A stretch of DNA of 64,000 nt from Pigmentiphaga sp. H8 (GCF_003854895.1 NZ_CP033966.1:620001-684000), one strand, 5' to 3'; shown: positions 26,209 through 35,352, counted from the first letter of the stretch. A program made the numbers and translations. The notes: generated from the letters alone by a model not told the origin.

Positions 26209-27168
26209 ATGACCACCAATTCGCTGCACGCGGGGGCCAGGCCCCTGGCATCCCCCGGACCCGCGCTGCGGGTCGAGCGGCTGGACAAGCGCTACGGCGG
26301 CCGCGCGATCGTGGACGCCTTGTCCTTCGAGATCGCGCGCGGCGAGTGCTATGGCTTGCTGGGGCCTAACGGCGCGGGCAAGACCACCACCCTGCGGTCG
26401 ATCCTGGGCCTGACGCCGGTGGACGGCGGCTCGATCCGGCTGCTGGATTACCCGGTGCCGGCGCGGGCGCGCCAGGCCCGGGCGCGCATAGGCGTGGTGC
26501 CGCAGATCGACAATCTCGATCCCGATTTCACCGTCGAGGAAAACCTGCTCGTGTTCGGCCGCTATTTCGGCCTGGCCGACGGCGAGATCCGCCGCCGCAT
26601 CCCCGGTCTGCTGGAATTCGCCTCGCTGGCCGCCAAGCGCACGGCGCGCATCAACGAGCTGTCGGGCGGCATGAAGCGGCGCCTGACGCTGGCGCGGGCG
26701 CTGGTCAACGATCCCGACCTGATCGTGATGGACGAACCCACGACCGGGCTGGACCCGCAGGCGCGCCACCTGATCTGGGAGCGCCTGAAGACGCTGCTGG
26801 CGCAGGGCAAGACCATTCTGCTGACCACGCATTTCATGGACGAGGCCGAGCGCCTGTGCGATCGGCTGGGCCTGCTGGACCGGGGCCGGATGATTGCCGA
26901 AGGGGCGCCCCAGGACCTGATCGCGCGTCATGTCGAACCCGAGGTGGTGGAGGTGTTCGGGGAAGGGGCCCGGGATTGGCTGGCGCGCCATCGCGCCGCC
27001 ATGCCGGACCGCGTCGAGGTCAGCGGCGAGACGGTCTATTGTTATACGGCCGAACCGGATCGCGTGCTGGCGCTGCTGCGCGAGGGAGGCCGGGTGCGCT
27101 ACCTGCACCGACCGGCCAATCTGGAAGACCTCTTTCTAAGGCTGGCCGGCCGCGATTTAAGAGAATGA
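26209..27168 (+). CDS. ABC transporter ATP-binding protein (NodI-like)
   Basis: A 319-residue ATPase of the ABC-2 export type (NodI/CcmA/DrrA family). Walker A GPNGAGKTT, signature LSGGMKRR, Walker B LIVMDEPTT and the H-loop TTHFMDEAERL are intact, followed by a C-terminal extension of about 80 residues typical of NodI. The permease follows after a structured repeat. NodI exports lipo-oligosaccharide in rhizobia; homologues in this family of bacteria have no assigned substrate. Confidence 0.92.
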   Translation: MTTNSLHAGARPLASPGPALRVERLDKRYGGRAIVDALSFEIARGECYGLLGPNGAGKTTTLRSILGLTPVDGGSIRLLDYPVPARARQARARIGVVPQIDNLDPDFTVEENLLVFGRYFGLADGEIRRRIPGLLEFASLAAKRTARINELSGGMKRRLTLARALVNDPDLIVMDEPTTGLDPQARHLIWERLKTLLAQGKTILLTTHFMDEAERLCDRLGLLDRGRMIAEGAPQDLIARHVEPEVVEVFGEGARDWLARHRAAMPDRVEVSGETVYCYTAEPDRVLALLREGGRVRYLHRPANLEDLFLRLAGRDLRE

Positions 27169-27170
27169 TA

Positions 27171-27250
27171 GGGCCCCCCGTACGCGCTGACGCGCGCCCC
27201 CCAGGGGGCGGCACTGGCGGACCGGCGGAGCCGGATCCGCTGTGCCCTGG
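27171..27250 (+). repeat. Structured dispersed intergenic repeat, copy 3
   Basis: About 80 bases between the ABC ATPase stop and its permease. The third stem and flank equal copy 1. The first stem differs in sequence (GCGC-TGAC-GCGC instead of CGCCC-TAC-GGGCG) yet still pairs. It fills most of the 100-base gap between two genes that must be co-expressed, so it is evidently tolerated inside an operon. Confidence 0.85.
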
Positions 27251-27268
27251 ATTGAGGGCTGAGATGAT

Positions 27269-28078
27269 ATGAGTGAATGGGCGATGGATGTTTCGCGATT
27301 GGGGATCTGGGGGCTGCCTCGGCCGGGGCGGGGGTGCGTGCCGGTGCTGCGGCGCAATTTCCTGGTCTGGCGCAAGACGGCGTTGACCACGGTGCTGGGC
27401 GACGTCATGGATCCGATGGTGGCGCTGCTGGCGCTGGGCTATGGCCTGGGCAGCCTGCTGCCGGGTATCGATGGCGTGCCGTACGTGACGTTCCTGGCCG
27501 CCGGTTCGATCTGCATGGGGGCGCTGTACGCGGCCACCTTCGAGGCGACCTACAGCGCCTTTTCCCGGCTGCACATCCAGCGTTCCTGGGATGCGATGCT
27601 GAACACGCCGCTGTCGCTGGACGACGTGGTGTTCGCCGAGATCCTGTGGGCCGCGGCCAAGAGCATGAAGAGCGGGCTGGCGATCCTGCTGGTGGTGGTG
27701 GCGCTGGACATCTCGCGCGCCGTCACGCTGCTGTGGATCCCGCCGGCGCTGGTGCTGCTGGGGGTGACCTTCTCGGCGCTGGCGCTGGTCATGTCGGCGC
27801 TGGCCAGGGGCTTCGATTTCTTCATGTATTACTTCACGCTGGGCGTGACGCCCATGGTGTTCCTGTCCGGCGTGTTCTTTCCCGTGTCGCAACTGCCCGA
27901 GGCGCTGGTGCAGGCGGCCCGGCTGCTGCCCCTGGCCCCGGCCATCGAGCTGGTCAGGCCGCTGGTGCTGGGCCGGATGCCCGACCAGCCCTGGGAACAG
28001 GTGCTGCAGCTGGCGCTGACCGCGGCCGTCGCCATCTGGCTGGCCACCGCGCTGATGCGCCGCCGCCTGCTGAGCTGA
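27269..28078 (+). CDS. ABC-2 transporter permease (NodJ-like)
   Basis: A 269-residue, six-helix ABC-2 permease. Segments such as VVLRRN-like VPVLRRNFLVWRK at the N-terminus and the late MVFLSGVFFPVSQLP loop are typical of NodJ. It pairs with the ATPase at 26209 to form an exporter. ATG 27269 was taken as start; ATG 27284 is possible. It ends 16 bases ahead of cutA. The substrate is not assignable. Confidence 0.92.
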   Translation: MSEWAMDVSRLGIWGLPRPGRGCVPVLRRNFLVWRKTALTTVLGDVMDPMVALLALGYGLGSLLPGIDGVPYVTFLAAGSICMGALYAATFEATYSAFSRLHIQRSWDAMLNTPLSLDDVVFAEILWAAAKSMKSGLAILLVVVALDISRAVTLLWIPPALVLLGVTFSALALVMSALARGFDFFMYYFTLGVTPMVFLSGVFFPVSQLPEALVQAARLLPLAPAIELVRPLVLGRMPDQPWEQVLQLALTAAVAIWLATALMRRRLLS

Positions 28079-28094
28079 AATCCTGGAGACCGCC

Positions 28095-28436
28095 ATGTCG
28101 TCGCCGTCCGAGGCCGCCCGCCAAGTGGTGCTGGTATTCTGCAATGCCCCCGATGCCGATACCGCCCGGGACATCGCCCGCCGCCTCGTCGAAGACGGGG
28201 TGGCCGCCTGCGTGAACGTCGGCGCGCCGGTGTTGTCCATCTATCGGTGGAAGGGGGAGGTGGAGTCCGCCGACGAGATTCCGCTGTTCATCAAGACCAC
28301 GGCGGCCCGCCAGAGGGCCGTGCAGGAGACGATCGCCCGGCTGCACCCCTACGAGGTGCCCGAGATCATCGCCGTGCCCGTGACCGAAGGATTGCCGGCC
28401 TATCTGGATTGGGTCCGGCAGGAAACGAAGAACTGA
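28095..28436 (+). CDS. cutA: Divalent-cation tolerance protein CutA
   Basis: A 113-residue CutA, a trimeric ferredoxin-like protein implicated in copper/divalent cation tolerance. Family marks are VVLVFCNAPDADTARDIAR, the VYRWKGE-like SIYRWKGEVESADE and HPYEVPEIIAVPV. Its stop overlaps the dsbD start (TGATG), giving translational coupling. The cutA-dsbD linkage is widespread in proteobacteria. The precise biochemical role of CutA remains unsettled. Confidence 0.95.
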   Translation: MSSPSEAARQVVLVFCNAPDADTARDIARRLVEDGVAACVNVGAPVLSIYRWKGEVESADEIPLFIKTTAARQRAVQETIARLHPYEVPEIIAVPVTEGLPAYLDWVRQETKN

Positions 28437-30361
28437 TGTCCATATTCCGTTTGCGGGCGGTCGGCCCGCGCGCCCACTGGCTCCTGGCCTGCCTCGTGTG
28501 GGCCTGCGCCGCGCTCCTGCCGCGTTCCGCGCCGGCGGAGGATTTCCTGCCGCCCGAGCAGGCCTTCCGTTTTTCCGCGCGCGCCGTGGCGCCCGACGCC
28601 ATCGAGCTGTCCTGGGCGATCGCGCCCGGCTACTACATGTACCGCGAGCAGTTCCGGTTCGTCGCGGATCCGCCGGAAGTCGCGTTGGGTGAGCCCCAGT
28701 TGCCGCCCGGACAGGTCAAGTTCGACCAGACCTTCGACAAGGAGGTCGAGACCTACCGCGACAAGGTGGCGGCCCGACTGACGATCCCCACCGGCACGGC
28801 CTTCGCACTGGCCGTCACCAGTCAGGGCTGCGCCGACGCCGGCCTGTGCTATCCGCCGGCCGAACACAAGGTGCGCGTCGTGGCCGCCTCGGCGCCCGGC
28901 GGCCTGCCGCAGGTCGAGGGCGGGGCGGGGACCGGCCTGCGCTGGTCGGCGTTCGCCGGCGCCGACGACGTGGGCCTGGCCGACATGCTGGCCGGCAGCG
29001 GCCTGGCCCGCACGGCGCTGATCTTCCTGGGCCTGGGCATCCTGTTGTCGCTCACGCCCTGCGTGCTGCCCATGGTGCCCATTCTGTCGGCCATCGTGGT
29101 CGGCGACGCCGCCGGCCATGCCCGGCCCCGCCTGCGCGGGCTGGGGCTGGCCGCGGCCTATGTGCTGGGCATGTCGGTGGTCTACACCGCGGTCGGCCTG
29201 CTGGCGGCGCTGAGCGGCGTCAGCCTGGCGGCCACCTTGCAGACGCCCTGGGTGCTGGGCGTGTTCGCCGCGCTGCTGGCCGTGCTGGCCCTGGCCATGT
29301 TCGACGTGTTCACGCTGCAATTGCCGTCCAGTTGGCAGACTTCCCTGTCGGACCGCGTCTCGCGCCTGCCCGGCGGCCGCGCCACCGGAGCGCTGGCGAT
29401 GGGCGCCGTGTCCGCGCTGATCGTCGGGCCGTGCGTGGCCGCGCCGCTGGCGGGCGCGCTGCTGTATGTCTCGCAGACGGGCGACGTGCTGCTGGGCGGC
29501 GTGGCGCTGTTCGCGCTGGCCTGGGGCATGGGCGTGCCGCTGTTGGCGGCGGGGGCCTCGGCCGGCGCGTTGTTGCCCAAGGCGGGAGTCTGGATGGACG
29601 GTGTGAAGCGCTTCTTCGGCATGCTGCTGCTGGCCGTGGCGTGGTGGATGCTCTGGCCCGTCCTGCCGGGCTGGGTGCAGATGTCGGGCTGGGCGGTGCT
29701 GGCCATCCTGGCCGCCACCCTGCTGCACGCCTTCGATGCCCTGCCCGCCGACGCGGGCACGGGCCGCCGCGTGCTCAAGGGTGTGGGCATCCTGTTCGCG
29801 CTGATCGGCGTCCTGCAGGCCGTGGGCGTGGCCAGCGGCGGCCGGGATCCGTGGCAGCCGCTGAGCCATCTGGCCGCGTCGGGCGGCGCGGGCCCGGTTC
29901 CCGTCCTCGCGCCGCCTGTGCCGGGGCCCGCGCCGGCGCAGGACGGGGACGGCTTGTGGCGTCCTCCCGGCGGCGCCTCGTCGCGGCCCGGCGCCGCGGC
30001 GTCATTCGAGCGCGTGCGCTCGGTGGCAGAGCTGGATGCGCTGCTGGCGGCGTCCGACCGCCCGGTGATGCTGGATTTCTATGCTGACTGGTGCGTGTCG
30101 TGCAAGGAAATGGAGGCACTGACCTTTCCCCGTCCCGAGGTCGTGCAGCGGCTGGCGGGCATGCGTCTCGTGCAGGCGGACGTGACCGCCAACAACGCCG
30201 ACGACCGCGAGCTGCTCAAGCGCTTCCGGCTGTTCGGCCCGCCCGGCATCGTGTTCTTCGCGCCGGGCGGCGCGCCGCTGCCACAGCGGGTGATCGGCTT
30301 CCAGGGGGCGGAGCGCTTCGCCCGCGTGCTGGACGACGTGCTGGCGACGGCCGCGCGCTGA
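28436..30361 (+). CDS. dsbD: Thiol:disulfide interchange protein DsbD
   Basis: A 641-residue DsbD that carries electrons from cytoplasmic thioredoxin to periplasmic DsbC and cytochrome c maturation factors. A signal peptide leads into the N-terminal alpha domain with the C132/C138 pair (QGCADAGLCYPP). The eight-helix beta domain has C in TPCVLPMVP and in VGPCVAAPLAG. The C-terminal thioredoxin domain has WCVSCKEME (C553, C556). All six redox cysteines are present. ATG 28436 overlaps the cutA stop. Its role fits the resB/ccsA genes further on. Confidence 0.95.
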   Translation: MSIFRLRAVGPRAHWLLACLVWACAALLPRSAPAEDFLPPEQAFRFSARAVAPDAIELSWAIAPGYYMYREQFRFVADPPEVALGEPQLPPGQVKFDQTFDKEVETYRDKVAARLTIPTGTAFALAVTSQGCADAGLCYPPAEHKVRVVAASAPGGLPQVEGGAGTGLRWSAFAGADDVGLADMLAGSGLARTALIFLGLGILLSLTPCVLPMVPILSAIVVGDAAGHARPRLRGLGLAAAYVLGMSVVYTAVGLLAALSGVSLAATLQTPWVLGVFAALLAVLALAMFDVFTLQLPSSWQTSLSDRVSRLPGGRATGALAMGAVSALIVGPCVAAPLAGALLYVSQTGDVLLGGVALFALAWGMGVPLLAAGASAGALLPKAGVWMDGVKRFFGMLLLAVAWWMLWPVLPGWVQMSGWAVLAILAATLLHAFDALPADAGTGRRVLKGVGILFALIGVLQAVGVASGGRDPWQPLSHLAASGGAGPVPVLAPPVPGPAPAQDGDGLWRPPGGASSRPGAAASFERVRSVAELDALLAASDRPVMLDFYADWCVSCKEMEALTFPRPEVVQRLAGMRLVQADVTANNADDRELLKRFRLFGPPGIVFFAPGGAPLPQRVIGFQGAERFARVLDDVLATAAR

Positions 30362-30379
30362 GTCGGCCCCGGGTGGGGT

Positions 30380-31492
30380 TCAGGCCAGCGTCCGGATCAA
30401 CTGCACCAGCTCGACCTGTCGCCGGCAGCCGGTCTTGCGGAACAGGTTCTTCAGGTGGCTGCGCGCGGTTTCCGGCGAGACGGCCTGCGCGGCGGCGTAC
30501 TCCTTGATGGTCTGGCCGGTGGCCAGCGCCAGGGCCAGGCGTGCCTCCGCCGGCGTGATGCCCAGCGCCCGGACGATGAGCTGGGTGTCCAGCGGCAGGC
30601 GGTCGGTGGGTACGGAGAATATGACCAGGGCCAGCGGCGTGTCGCGCAGTCCGGCCAACAGGTGCAGGGTGTCCAGCGGCAGGACGGTGATCCAGACCGG
30701 CAGCGGCCCGCCGGTGGAGAACAGGTCCGCCTTCCTGGCGGTCGAGCAGGCCTGGCTTAGCGCGGCCTGCAAGCGCCGCTGGGTGGCGGCGTCCCGCATG
30801 CCCAGGATGCCGCCTTTAGGCGCCAGCCATGGCGACGTGCGTAGGTATCGTTCGGCGCGCGCATTGGCGTATTCGATCCGGCCACGGGCATCGACGACCG
30901 CCACGCCTCGTGGCAGGCCGTCCAGGGCGGCGCGGCCGACCAGCGCCTCGCGCTGCAACTGCCTCATGCGCGCGCGCAGCCGTGACGCGCGAACCATGTC
31001 GGGCATGACGAGTTCCAGCAAGGCGCGTTCGCGATCCCCATAGGGGCGGTGGTCCGCCGGGCGCATGATGCCCAGATAGTCGCGCGTATGGCCGTCGTCG
31101 CGTTGCAGGATGCACAGGGTATGGCGCAGGTCCACGCTTCGCAGGAAGTCCGCGTAGACCGCGGAGCGCGACATCTGCCGGCTGTCCAGGTGCTCATGGT
31201 CCAGGATGAAGCTGCCTTCCCGCAGGTGCGCGAAAAGCGCCAGCCGTTCGTCGCCCTGGACGTAGTGCTCGGCGTATTCGTCGAACTTGTGCAGCGGCGC
31301 GGCGTCGCAGATCACGCGGTCCGGCACGCTGCCGTCGCGCAGGTCCACCGTCACCTGATGGAAGGCCTGGCCGCCCACCTTGGCGGCCAGCAGGCCCAGC
31401 CCGGCCTGCCATTGGTCGGGGGCCGCGATGCCTTCATACAGGCGCGCGGCGATCGACTGGGAACACTCCAGGAGCGACAGGCGGGGTGGCAT
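30380..31492 (-). CDS. LuxR-type helix-turn-helix regulator
   Basis: A 370-residue regulator with a C-terminal LuxR helix-turn-helix (ALGITPAEARLALALATGQ, VSPETARSHLKNLFRKTGCR). The middle section is PAS-like (PRGVAVVDARGRIEYANARAE). It is a paralogue in layout of the protein at 24966. Its ATG is 3 bases behind the corA-like stop, so it is translated as the tail of an engB-hemB-corA unit rather than from an obvious own promoter. It ends 18 bases from the convergent dsbD. The ligand is unknown. Confidence 0.87.
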   Translation of the reverse strand: MPPRLSLLECSQSIAARLYEGIAAPDQWQAGLGLLAAKVGGQAFHQVTVDLRDGSVPDRVICDAAPLHKFDEYAEHYVQGDERLALFAHLREGSFILDHEHLDSRQMSRSAVYADFLRSVDLRHTLCILQRDDGHTRDYLGIMRPADHRPYGDRERALLELVMPDMVRASRLRARMRQLQREALVGRAALDGLPRGVAVVDARGRIEYANARAERYLRTSPWLAPKGGILGMRDAATQRRLQAALSQACSTARKADLFSTGGPLPVWITVLPLDTLHLLAGLRDTPLALVIFSVPTDRLPLDTQLIVRALGITPAEARLALALATGQTIKEYAAAQAVSPETARSHLKNLFRKTGCRRQVELVQLIRTLA

Positions 31493-31495
31493 GGC

Positions 31496-32701
31496 TCAAA
31501 GCCTGTCGGCGGTGTCCGGATCGTCCTTGCCGGCCCGCAGTCCCGCCTTGCGCGCCAGCGCCTCCGCCACCCGGTAGGGCCGCATTTCCAGGAAGCGGCG
31601 CGCCGAGAACCAGCTCCACAGAAGCAGCGCCAGCAGCACCATGCCGACCATGATCCACCAGAACGATCCGCTGTCGTGGACGAAGGGCAGGTGGTCCACG
31701 TTCATGCCGAAGATGCCGGTGATGAGCGTGAGCGGCATGAAGATGACCGTGACCACGGTCAGGATGCGCATGATCTCGTTGGTCCGGTGGGCCGTGGCGG
31801 AGAAGTGCAGCTGCACGGCGGTTTCCACCGACGATTCCATGCGCCGCGCGTGGCTCAGCACGCGGTTCACATGTTCCATGACGTCGTTGATGCGGACCAG
31901 CAGCGCATCGCGCCGCTGGTCGAAGGCGCCGGAGCCCCAGGCATCCTCGCTGCGGTCCATGGCCGCGTCGCGCAGCTCGGACAGCGCGTCGTACTGTTCC
32001 TCGCAGATGTTCTCCAGGCGCCGCAGCACGATGCGGGCATCGAGCAGCGCCAGCCAGTTGCGGAAACGGCCGTTGGGATTGAGCAGTTCGCGCTGCCAGC
32101 GATCGAGCTGCAAGGTCAGGGGCTGGCGTAGCGCCAGGTACTTGTCGACCATGCCGTTCAGCAGCCGCAGCATCAGTTCGGCGGGGCCGGACGGGACGCG
32201 GCCCAGCGGGCCGATGCTGCTGGGCGCGCGGTCGCGCCGCCCCTCGGGCGGGACCTCGCCGCGCTGTTCGGCCAGGCGGCGCTTCATTTCCTGGCAGGTG
32301 GCGCTGTAGCCGTGGCGGACGGTGATCAGCGCCTGCCCCAGCACGAAGAACGACACCGGCTGCGTGCGCAGGCTGGCCAGCAGCGGGATGCCCGTCTTGC
32401 CGTTGGCCGCGGGGCGCGGCTCGGCTGCCGGCGCGTCGGTCACGATGCGTCGGAATACCACCATCTCGTAGGTGGTCGTGTTGTCGAAGTACGAGGGGTG
32501 GACCGGGTTGGCGGCATCCTGCAGGTGCAGGTCGTGCAACTGCACGCCGGTCAGCCGCGCGATCTCGTCGCGCCAGGCGTCGGGGTTGGCCGCCAGGTCC
32601 TCGGCCCCCGCGTCTATCCACAGGTAGCCCTTGCTGGCGGCCAGTTGCGCCGCGTTATGTGGACGGGGCCCTCCGTTTTCCGAGATCCAGAGGACGTCCA
32701 T
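31496..32701 (-). CDS. CorA/ZntB-family metal ion transporter
   Basis: A 401-residue CorA-superfamily protein. A long cytoplasmic domain precedes two C-terminal helices, with the pore signature GMN in TGIFGMNVDHLP (about residue 333). Members move Mg2+, Co2+ or Zn2+; the ion here is not decided. It begins 4 bases after the hemB stop, so it is in one transcript with hemB. An ALA dehydratase needs Zn2+/Mg2+, which makes the coupling sensible, though the link is inferred. Confidence 0.9.
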   Translation of the reverse strand: MDVLWISENGGPRPHNAAQLAASKGYLWIDAGAEDLAANPDAWRDEIARLTGVQLHDLHLQDAANPVHPSYFDNTTTYEMVVFRRIVTDAPAAEPRPAANGKTGIPLLASLRTQPVSFFVLGQALITVRHGYSATCQEMKRRLAEQRGEVPPEGRRDRAPSSIGPLGRVPSGPAELMLRLLNGMVDKYLALRQPLTLQLDRWQRELLNPNGRFRNWLALLDARIVLRRLENICEEQYDALSELRDAAMDRSEDAWGSGAFDQRRDALLVRINDVMEHVNRVLSHARRMESSVETAVQLHFSATAHRTNEIMRILTVVTVIFMPLTLITGIFGMNVDHLPFVHDSGSFWWIMVGMVLLALLLWSWFSARRFLEMRPYRVAEALARKAGLRAGKDDPDTADRL

Positions 32702-32705
32702 GGCT

Positions 32706-33716
32706 TCAGCCTTTCAGCTTGCGGGCGGCGTCGAGCGCGAAATAGGTCAGGATGCCGTCGGCTCCGGCGCGCTTGAACGCCAGCAGGGCTTCCATCACGA
32801 CCTTGTCCTCGTCCAGCCAGCCGTTGGCGCTGGCCGCCTTGATCATCGCGTATTCGCCGCTGACCTGGTAGGCGAAGGTGGGGACGCGGAAGGTGTCCTT
32901 GACCCGCCGCAGCACGTCCAGGTAGGGCATGCCGGGCTTGACCATGACCATGTCCGCGCCCTCGCGCAGGTCCAGCGCGACCTCGCGCAGGGCCTCGTCG
33001 ATGTTGCCCGGGTCCATCTGGTAGGCGGCCTTGTTGGACTTGCCCAGGTTCGAGGCCGACCCGACCGCGTCGCGGAAGGGGCCGTAGAACGCGCTGGCGT
33101 ACTTGGCCGAGTAGGCCATGATGCGGGTGTGGATGTGGCCGTTGCCTTCCAGCGCCTGGCGCACGGCGCCGATGCGTCCGTCCATCATGTCGCTGGGCGC
33201 GACGATGTCCACGCCGGCCTCGGCCTGCGCCAGGGCCTGCTTGACCAGGATCTCGACGGTGGGCTCGTTCAGCACGTAGCCGGACTCGTCGATCAGGCCG
33301 TCCTGCCCGTGGCTGGTGTAGGGGTCGAGCGCGACGTCGGTCAGGATGCCCAGCTCGGGCAGGCGCTTCTTGAGTTCGGCCACCACGCGCGGGATCAGGC
33401 CGTCGGGCCGCGTCGCGGCGATGCCGTCCGGCGTCTTCAGTTCAGGCGCGATCACGGGGAACAACGCCAGGACCGGGATCCCGAGCTCGACGCATTCCTC
33501 GGCCACCGGCAGCAGCGTGTCCAGGCTGTAGCGTTCCACGCCCGGCAGCGACGGCACCGGCTGGCGCAGCCCCTTGCCCTCGGCCACGAATACGGGATAG
33601 ATGAGATCGTCGGCCGACAGCCGGTTCTCGCGCACCAGGCGGCGGGTGAAGTCGTCGCGCCTCAGGCGGCGGGGGCGTCCGGCGGGAAAATCGGCGAATA
33701 CTTCGTGTTGGCTCAT
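32706..33716 (-). CDS. hemB: Delta-aminolevulinic acid dehydratase (porphobilinogen synthase)
   Basis: A 336-residue HemB that condenses two 5-aminolevulinates to porphobilinogen in haem synthesis. Active-site lysines are seen in SAKYASAFYGPFRDA and MVKPGMPYLD; the EGKGLRQPVPSLPGVERYS region is typical. The usual zinc Cys cluster is replaced by LDPYTSHGQDG, indicating the Mg2+-type enzyme. ATG 33716 gives the normal MSQ start. It is followed within 4 bases by the CorA-like gene and preceded by engB. Confidence 0.96.
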   Translation of the reverse strand: MSQHEVFADFPAGRPRRLRRDDFTRRLVRENRLSADDLIYPVFVAEGKGLRQPVPSLPGVERYSLDTLLPVAEECVELGIPVLALFPVIAPELKTPDGIAATRPDGLIPRVVAELKKRLPELGILTDVALDPYTSHGQDGLIDESGYVLNEPTVEILVKQALAQAEAGVDIVAPSDMMDGRIGAVRQALEGNGHIHTRIMAYSAKYASAFYGPFRDAVGSASNLGKSNKAAYQMDPGNIDEALREVALDLREGADMVMVKPGMPYLDVLRRVKDTFRVPTFAYQVSGEYAMIKAASANGWLDEDKVVMEALLAFKRAGADGILTYFALDAARKLKG

Positions 33717-33797
33717 TGCGGTTGTCGTCCTGTCAATGCTGCGCGGCGAGGGACGGACCCCCTGCCATCGCAAGATACCATTGCGTCCCCGCGGGCG

Positions 33798-34421
33798 TCA
33801 TGCCGCGACCTGGGGCATCAGCCAGCCCTCGATGTGGGCGGTCGCTTCGTCCAGGCCGATGCGGTGGGTCGAGGAAAACGGCACGGTGTGCAGCGCGCCG
33901 ATGGCGGCCAGTTCCTTCTTGACGGCGAACTGGGCCTTGATGCGCTGGCCGTAGGGAAATTTGTCGGCCTTGGTCAGCAAGGCCAGCACCGGCTTGCCGG
34001 ACGGCGCGATCCAGTCGATCAGGTTGCGGTCCAGGTCGGTCACGCCGCGGCGGATGTCCACCAGCAGCACGACGCCGGCCAGCGAGGACCGGTTGCGCAG
34101 GTAGCCGCCCAGCACCTGGGCCCACTGCGAGCGGTCTTCCCGGGCCACCGAGGCATAGCCGTAGCCGGGCAGGTCGACCAGGAACCCCAGGTCGCGCTCG
34201 GGCTCGAGCGGGTCGGGCAGGCCGAACATGTTGATCAGCCGGGTGCGCCCCGGCGTCTTGCTGGAGAAGGCCAGGCGCCTTTGCTGGGTCAGCACGTTGA
34301 TCGCCGACGACTTGCCGGCGTTGGAGCGGCCGACGAAGCAGACCTCCGGCGCCCCGGGCGGGGGCAACTGGTCGAGCCGGGCGGCGGACGTCGTGAAATG
34401 GGCGCGATGGAGAATGGACAC
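33798..34421 (-). CDS. engB: Ribosome biogenesis GTP-binding protein EngB/YsxC
   Basis: A 207-residue small GTPase needed for late 50S assembly. G1 GRSNAGKSS, G3 DLPGYGYA and G4 TKAD are all present, with the switch segment SSKTPGRTRLINMF. The GTG at 34421 gives the usual SILHRA N-terminus. A TTG at 34451 would add ten atypical residues, so I did not use it. It lies 81 bases ahead of hemB and is probably the first gene of that transcript. Confidence 0.95.
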   Translation of the reverse strand: MSILHRAHFTTSAARLDQLPPPGAPEVCFVGRSNAGKSSAINVLTQQRRLAFSSKTPGRTRLINMFGLPDPLEPERDLGFLVDLPGYGYASVAREDRSQWAQVLGGYLRNRSSLAGVVLLVDIRRGVTDLDRNLIDWIAPSGKPVLALLTKADKFPYGQRIKAQFAVKKELAAIGALHTVPFSSTHRIGLDEATAHIEGWLMPQVAA

Positions 34422-34493
34422 TGGGCGTCGCCGGCCGGCGAAGTTAAGCAATAACCCGCTATTGTACGGCCGGCCCCGCGGCGCGGTCGCGCG

Positions 34494-35018
34494 TCAGCCG
34501 ACCCGCTTCAATTCCTTCTTGAACAACTGCTGCCGCTTCACGTAGCTTTCCACGCCGGCCCGGATGCGGGCGATGTCCTCGTCGGTCAGCTGGCGCACGA
34601 CCTTGGCGGGCGCGCCCAGGATCAGCGAACGGTCGGGGAACTCCTTGCCCTCGGTCACGATGGCGCCCGCGCCCACCAGGCAGTTCTTGCCGATGACCGC
34701 GCGGTTCAGCACCACGGCCTGGATGCCGATCAGCGAGCCGTCGCCGATGGTACAGCCGTGCAGCATGGCCTGGTGCCCGACGGTCACGTAGTCGCCGATG
34801 GTGAGCTTGAGCCCCGGGTCGGTGTGCAGCACCGCGCCTTCCTGGATGTTGCTGGAGTCGCCCAGGACGATGTCGTCGTTGTCGGCCCGGATCACCGCGC
34901 CCGGCCAGACGCTGGCGTTCTCGCCCAGCCTGGCCTTGCCGATGACGGTGGCCTGCTCGGCCACGTATGCCGAGTCCGGAATGCGGGGCGCGTCGGCGCC
35001 GAGCTGGTAGACAGCCAT
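34494..35018 (-). CDS. Gamma-class carbonic anhydrase-family protein (YrdA/PaaY-like)
   Basis: A 174-residue left-handed parallel beta-helix protein of hexapeptide repeats. The metal-site His residues are in GAVLHTDPG and GHQAMLHGCTIG (HxxxxH). Some members hydrate CO2, others are thioesterases (PaaY) or of unknown function. It stands alone between engB and the divergent cytochrome c4 gene, upstream of a 334-base gap that carries both promoters. Confidence 0.9.
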   Translation of the reverse strand: MAVYQLGADAPRIPDSAYVAEQATVIGKARLGENASVWPGAVIRADNDDIVLGDSSNIQEGAVLHTDPGLKLTIGDYVTVGHQAMLHGCTIGDGSLIGIQAVVLNRAVIGKNCLVGAGAIVTEGKEFPDRSLILGAPAKVVRQLTDEDIARIRAGVESYVKRQQLFKKELKRVG

Positions 35019-35352
35019 GATGGTCCTTCCCGAATAGTTTTCTATGGGCTACGTTGTAGTTGCTATAATAAGCGGTTACTTAACATAGGAAAGCGCCGTT
35101 GGGCTTGCCTATGCGTTCCCCGCGGGAGCGGGGGCGAACCAGGTTTGCAGTAGAACAAAACTCGCAGTAGAAGAACGATCACCTCCGGCGCGAGCCGGGA
35201 CGAATCGATAAACGGAGTAGGTGGGGGGTAGGTGGGCCCCGCGGAGACACCTGCAGGAGAATTCTTGCCGCACGTCGGCTGGAGCAGCAGGAGCAGGGCA
35301 TCCGTGAGTCGCGTATCCGTAGCCTGATTGTGGAATTTAGGTCGAGGTTTTC
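35019..35352 (+). promoter_or_regulatory. Promoter and long leader ahead of cytochrome c4
   Basis: This 334-base gap holds no convincing gene. TGC-TATAAT at 35061-35069 is an extended -10 on the plus strand, which would give a leader of about 275 bases. The leader contains a hairpin (GTTCCCCGC and GCGGGG arms, 35115-35138) and two small direct repeats (GCAGTAGAA at 35147 and 35164; GTAGGTGGG near 35220-35240). A small RNA or leader regulation is possible but not shown. Confidence 0.5.

Noticed and set aside
28400..29869. Long minus-strand frame opposite dsbD
   Set aside because: It is a Gln/His/Arg-rich shadow of DsbD, which has all its catalytic motifs.
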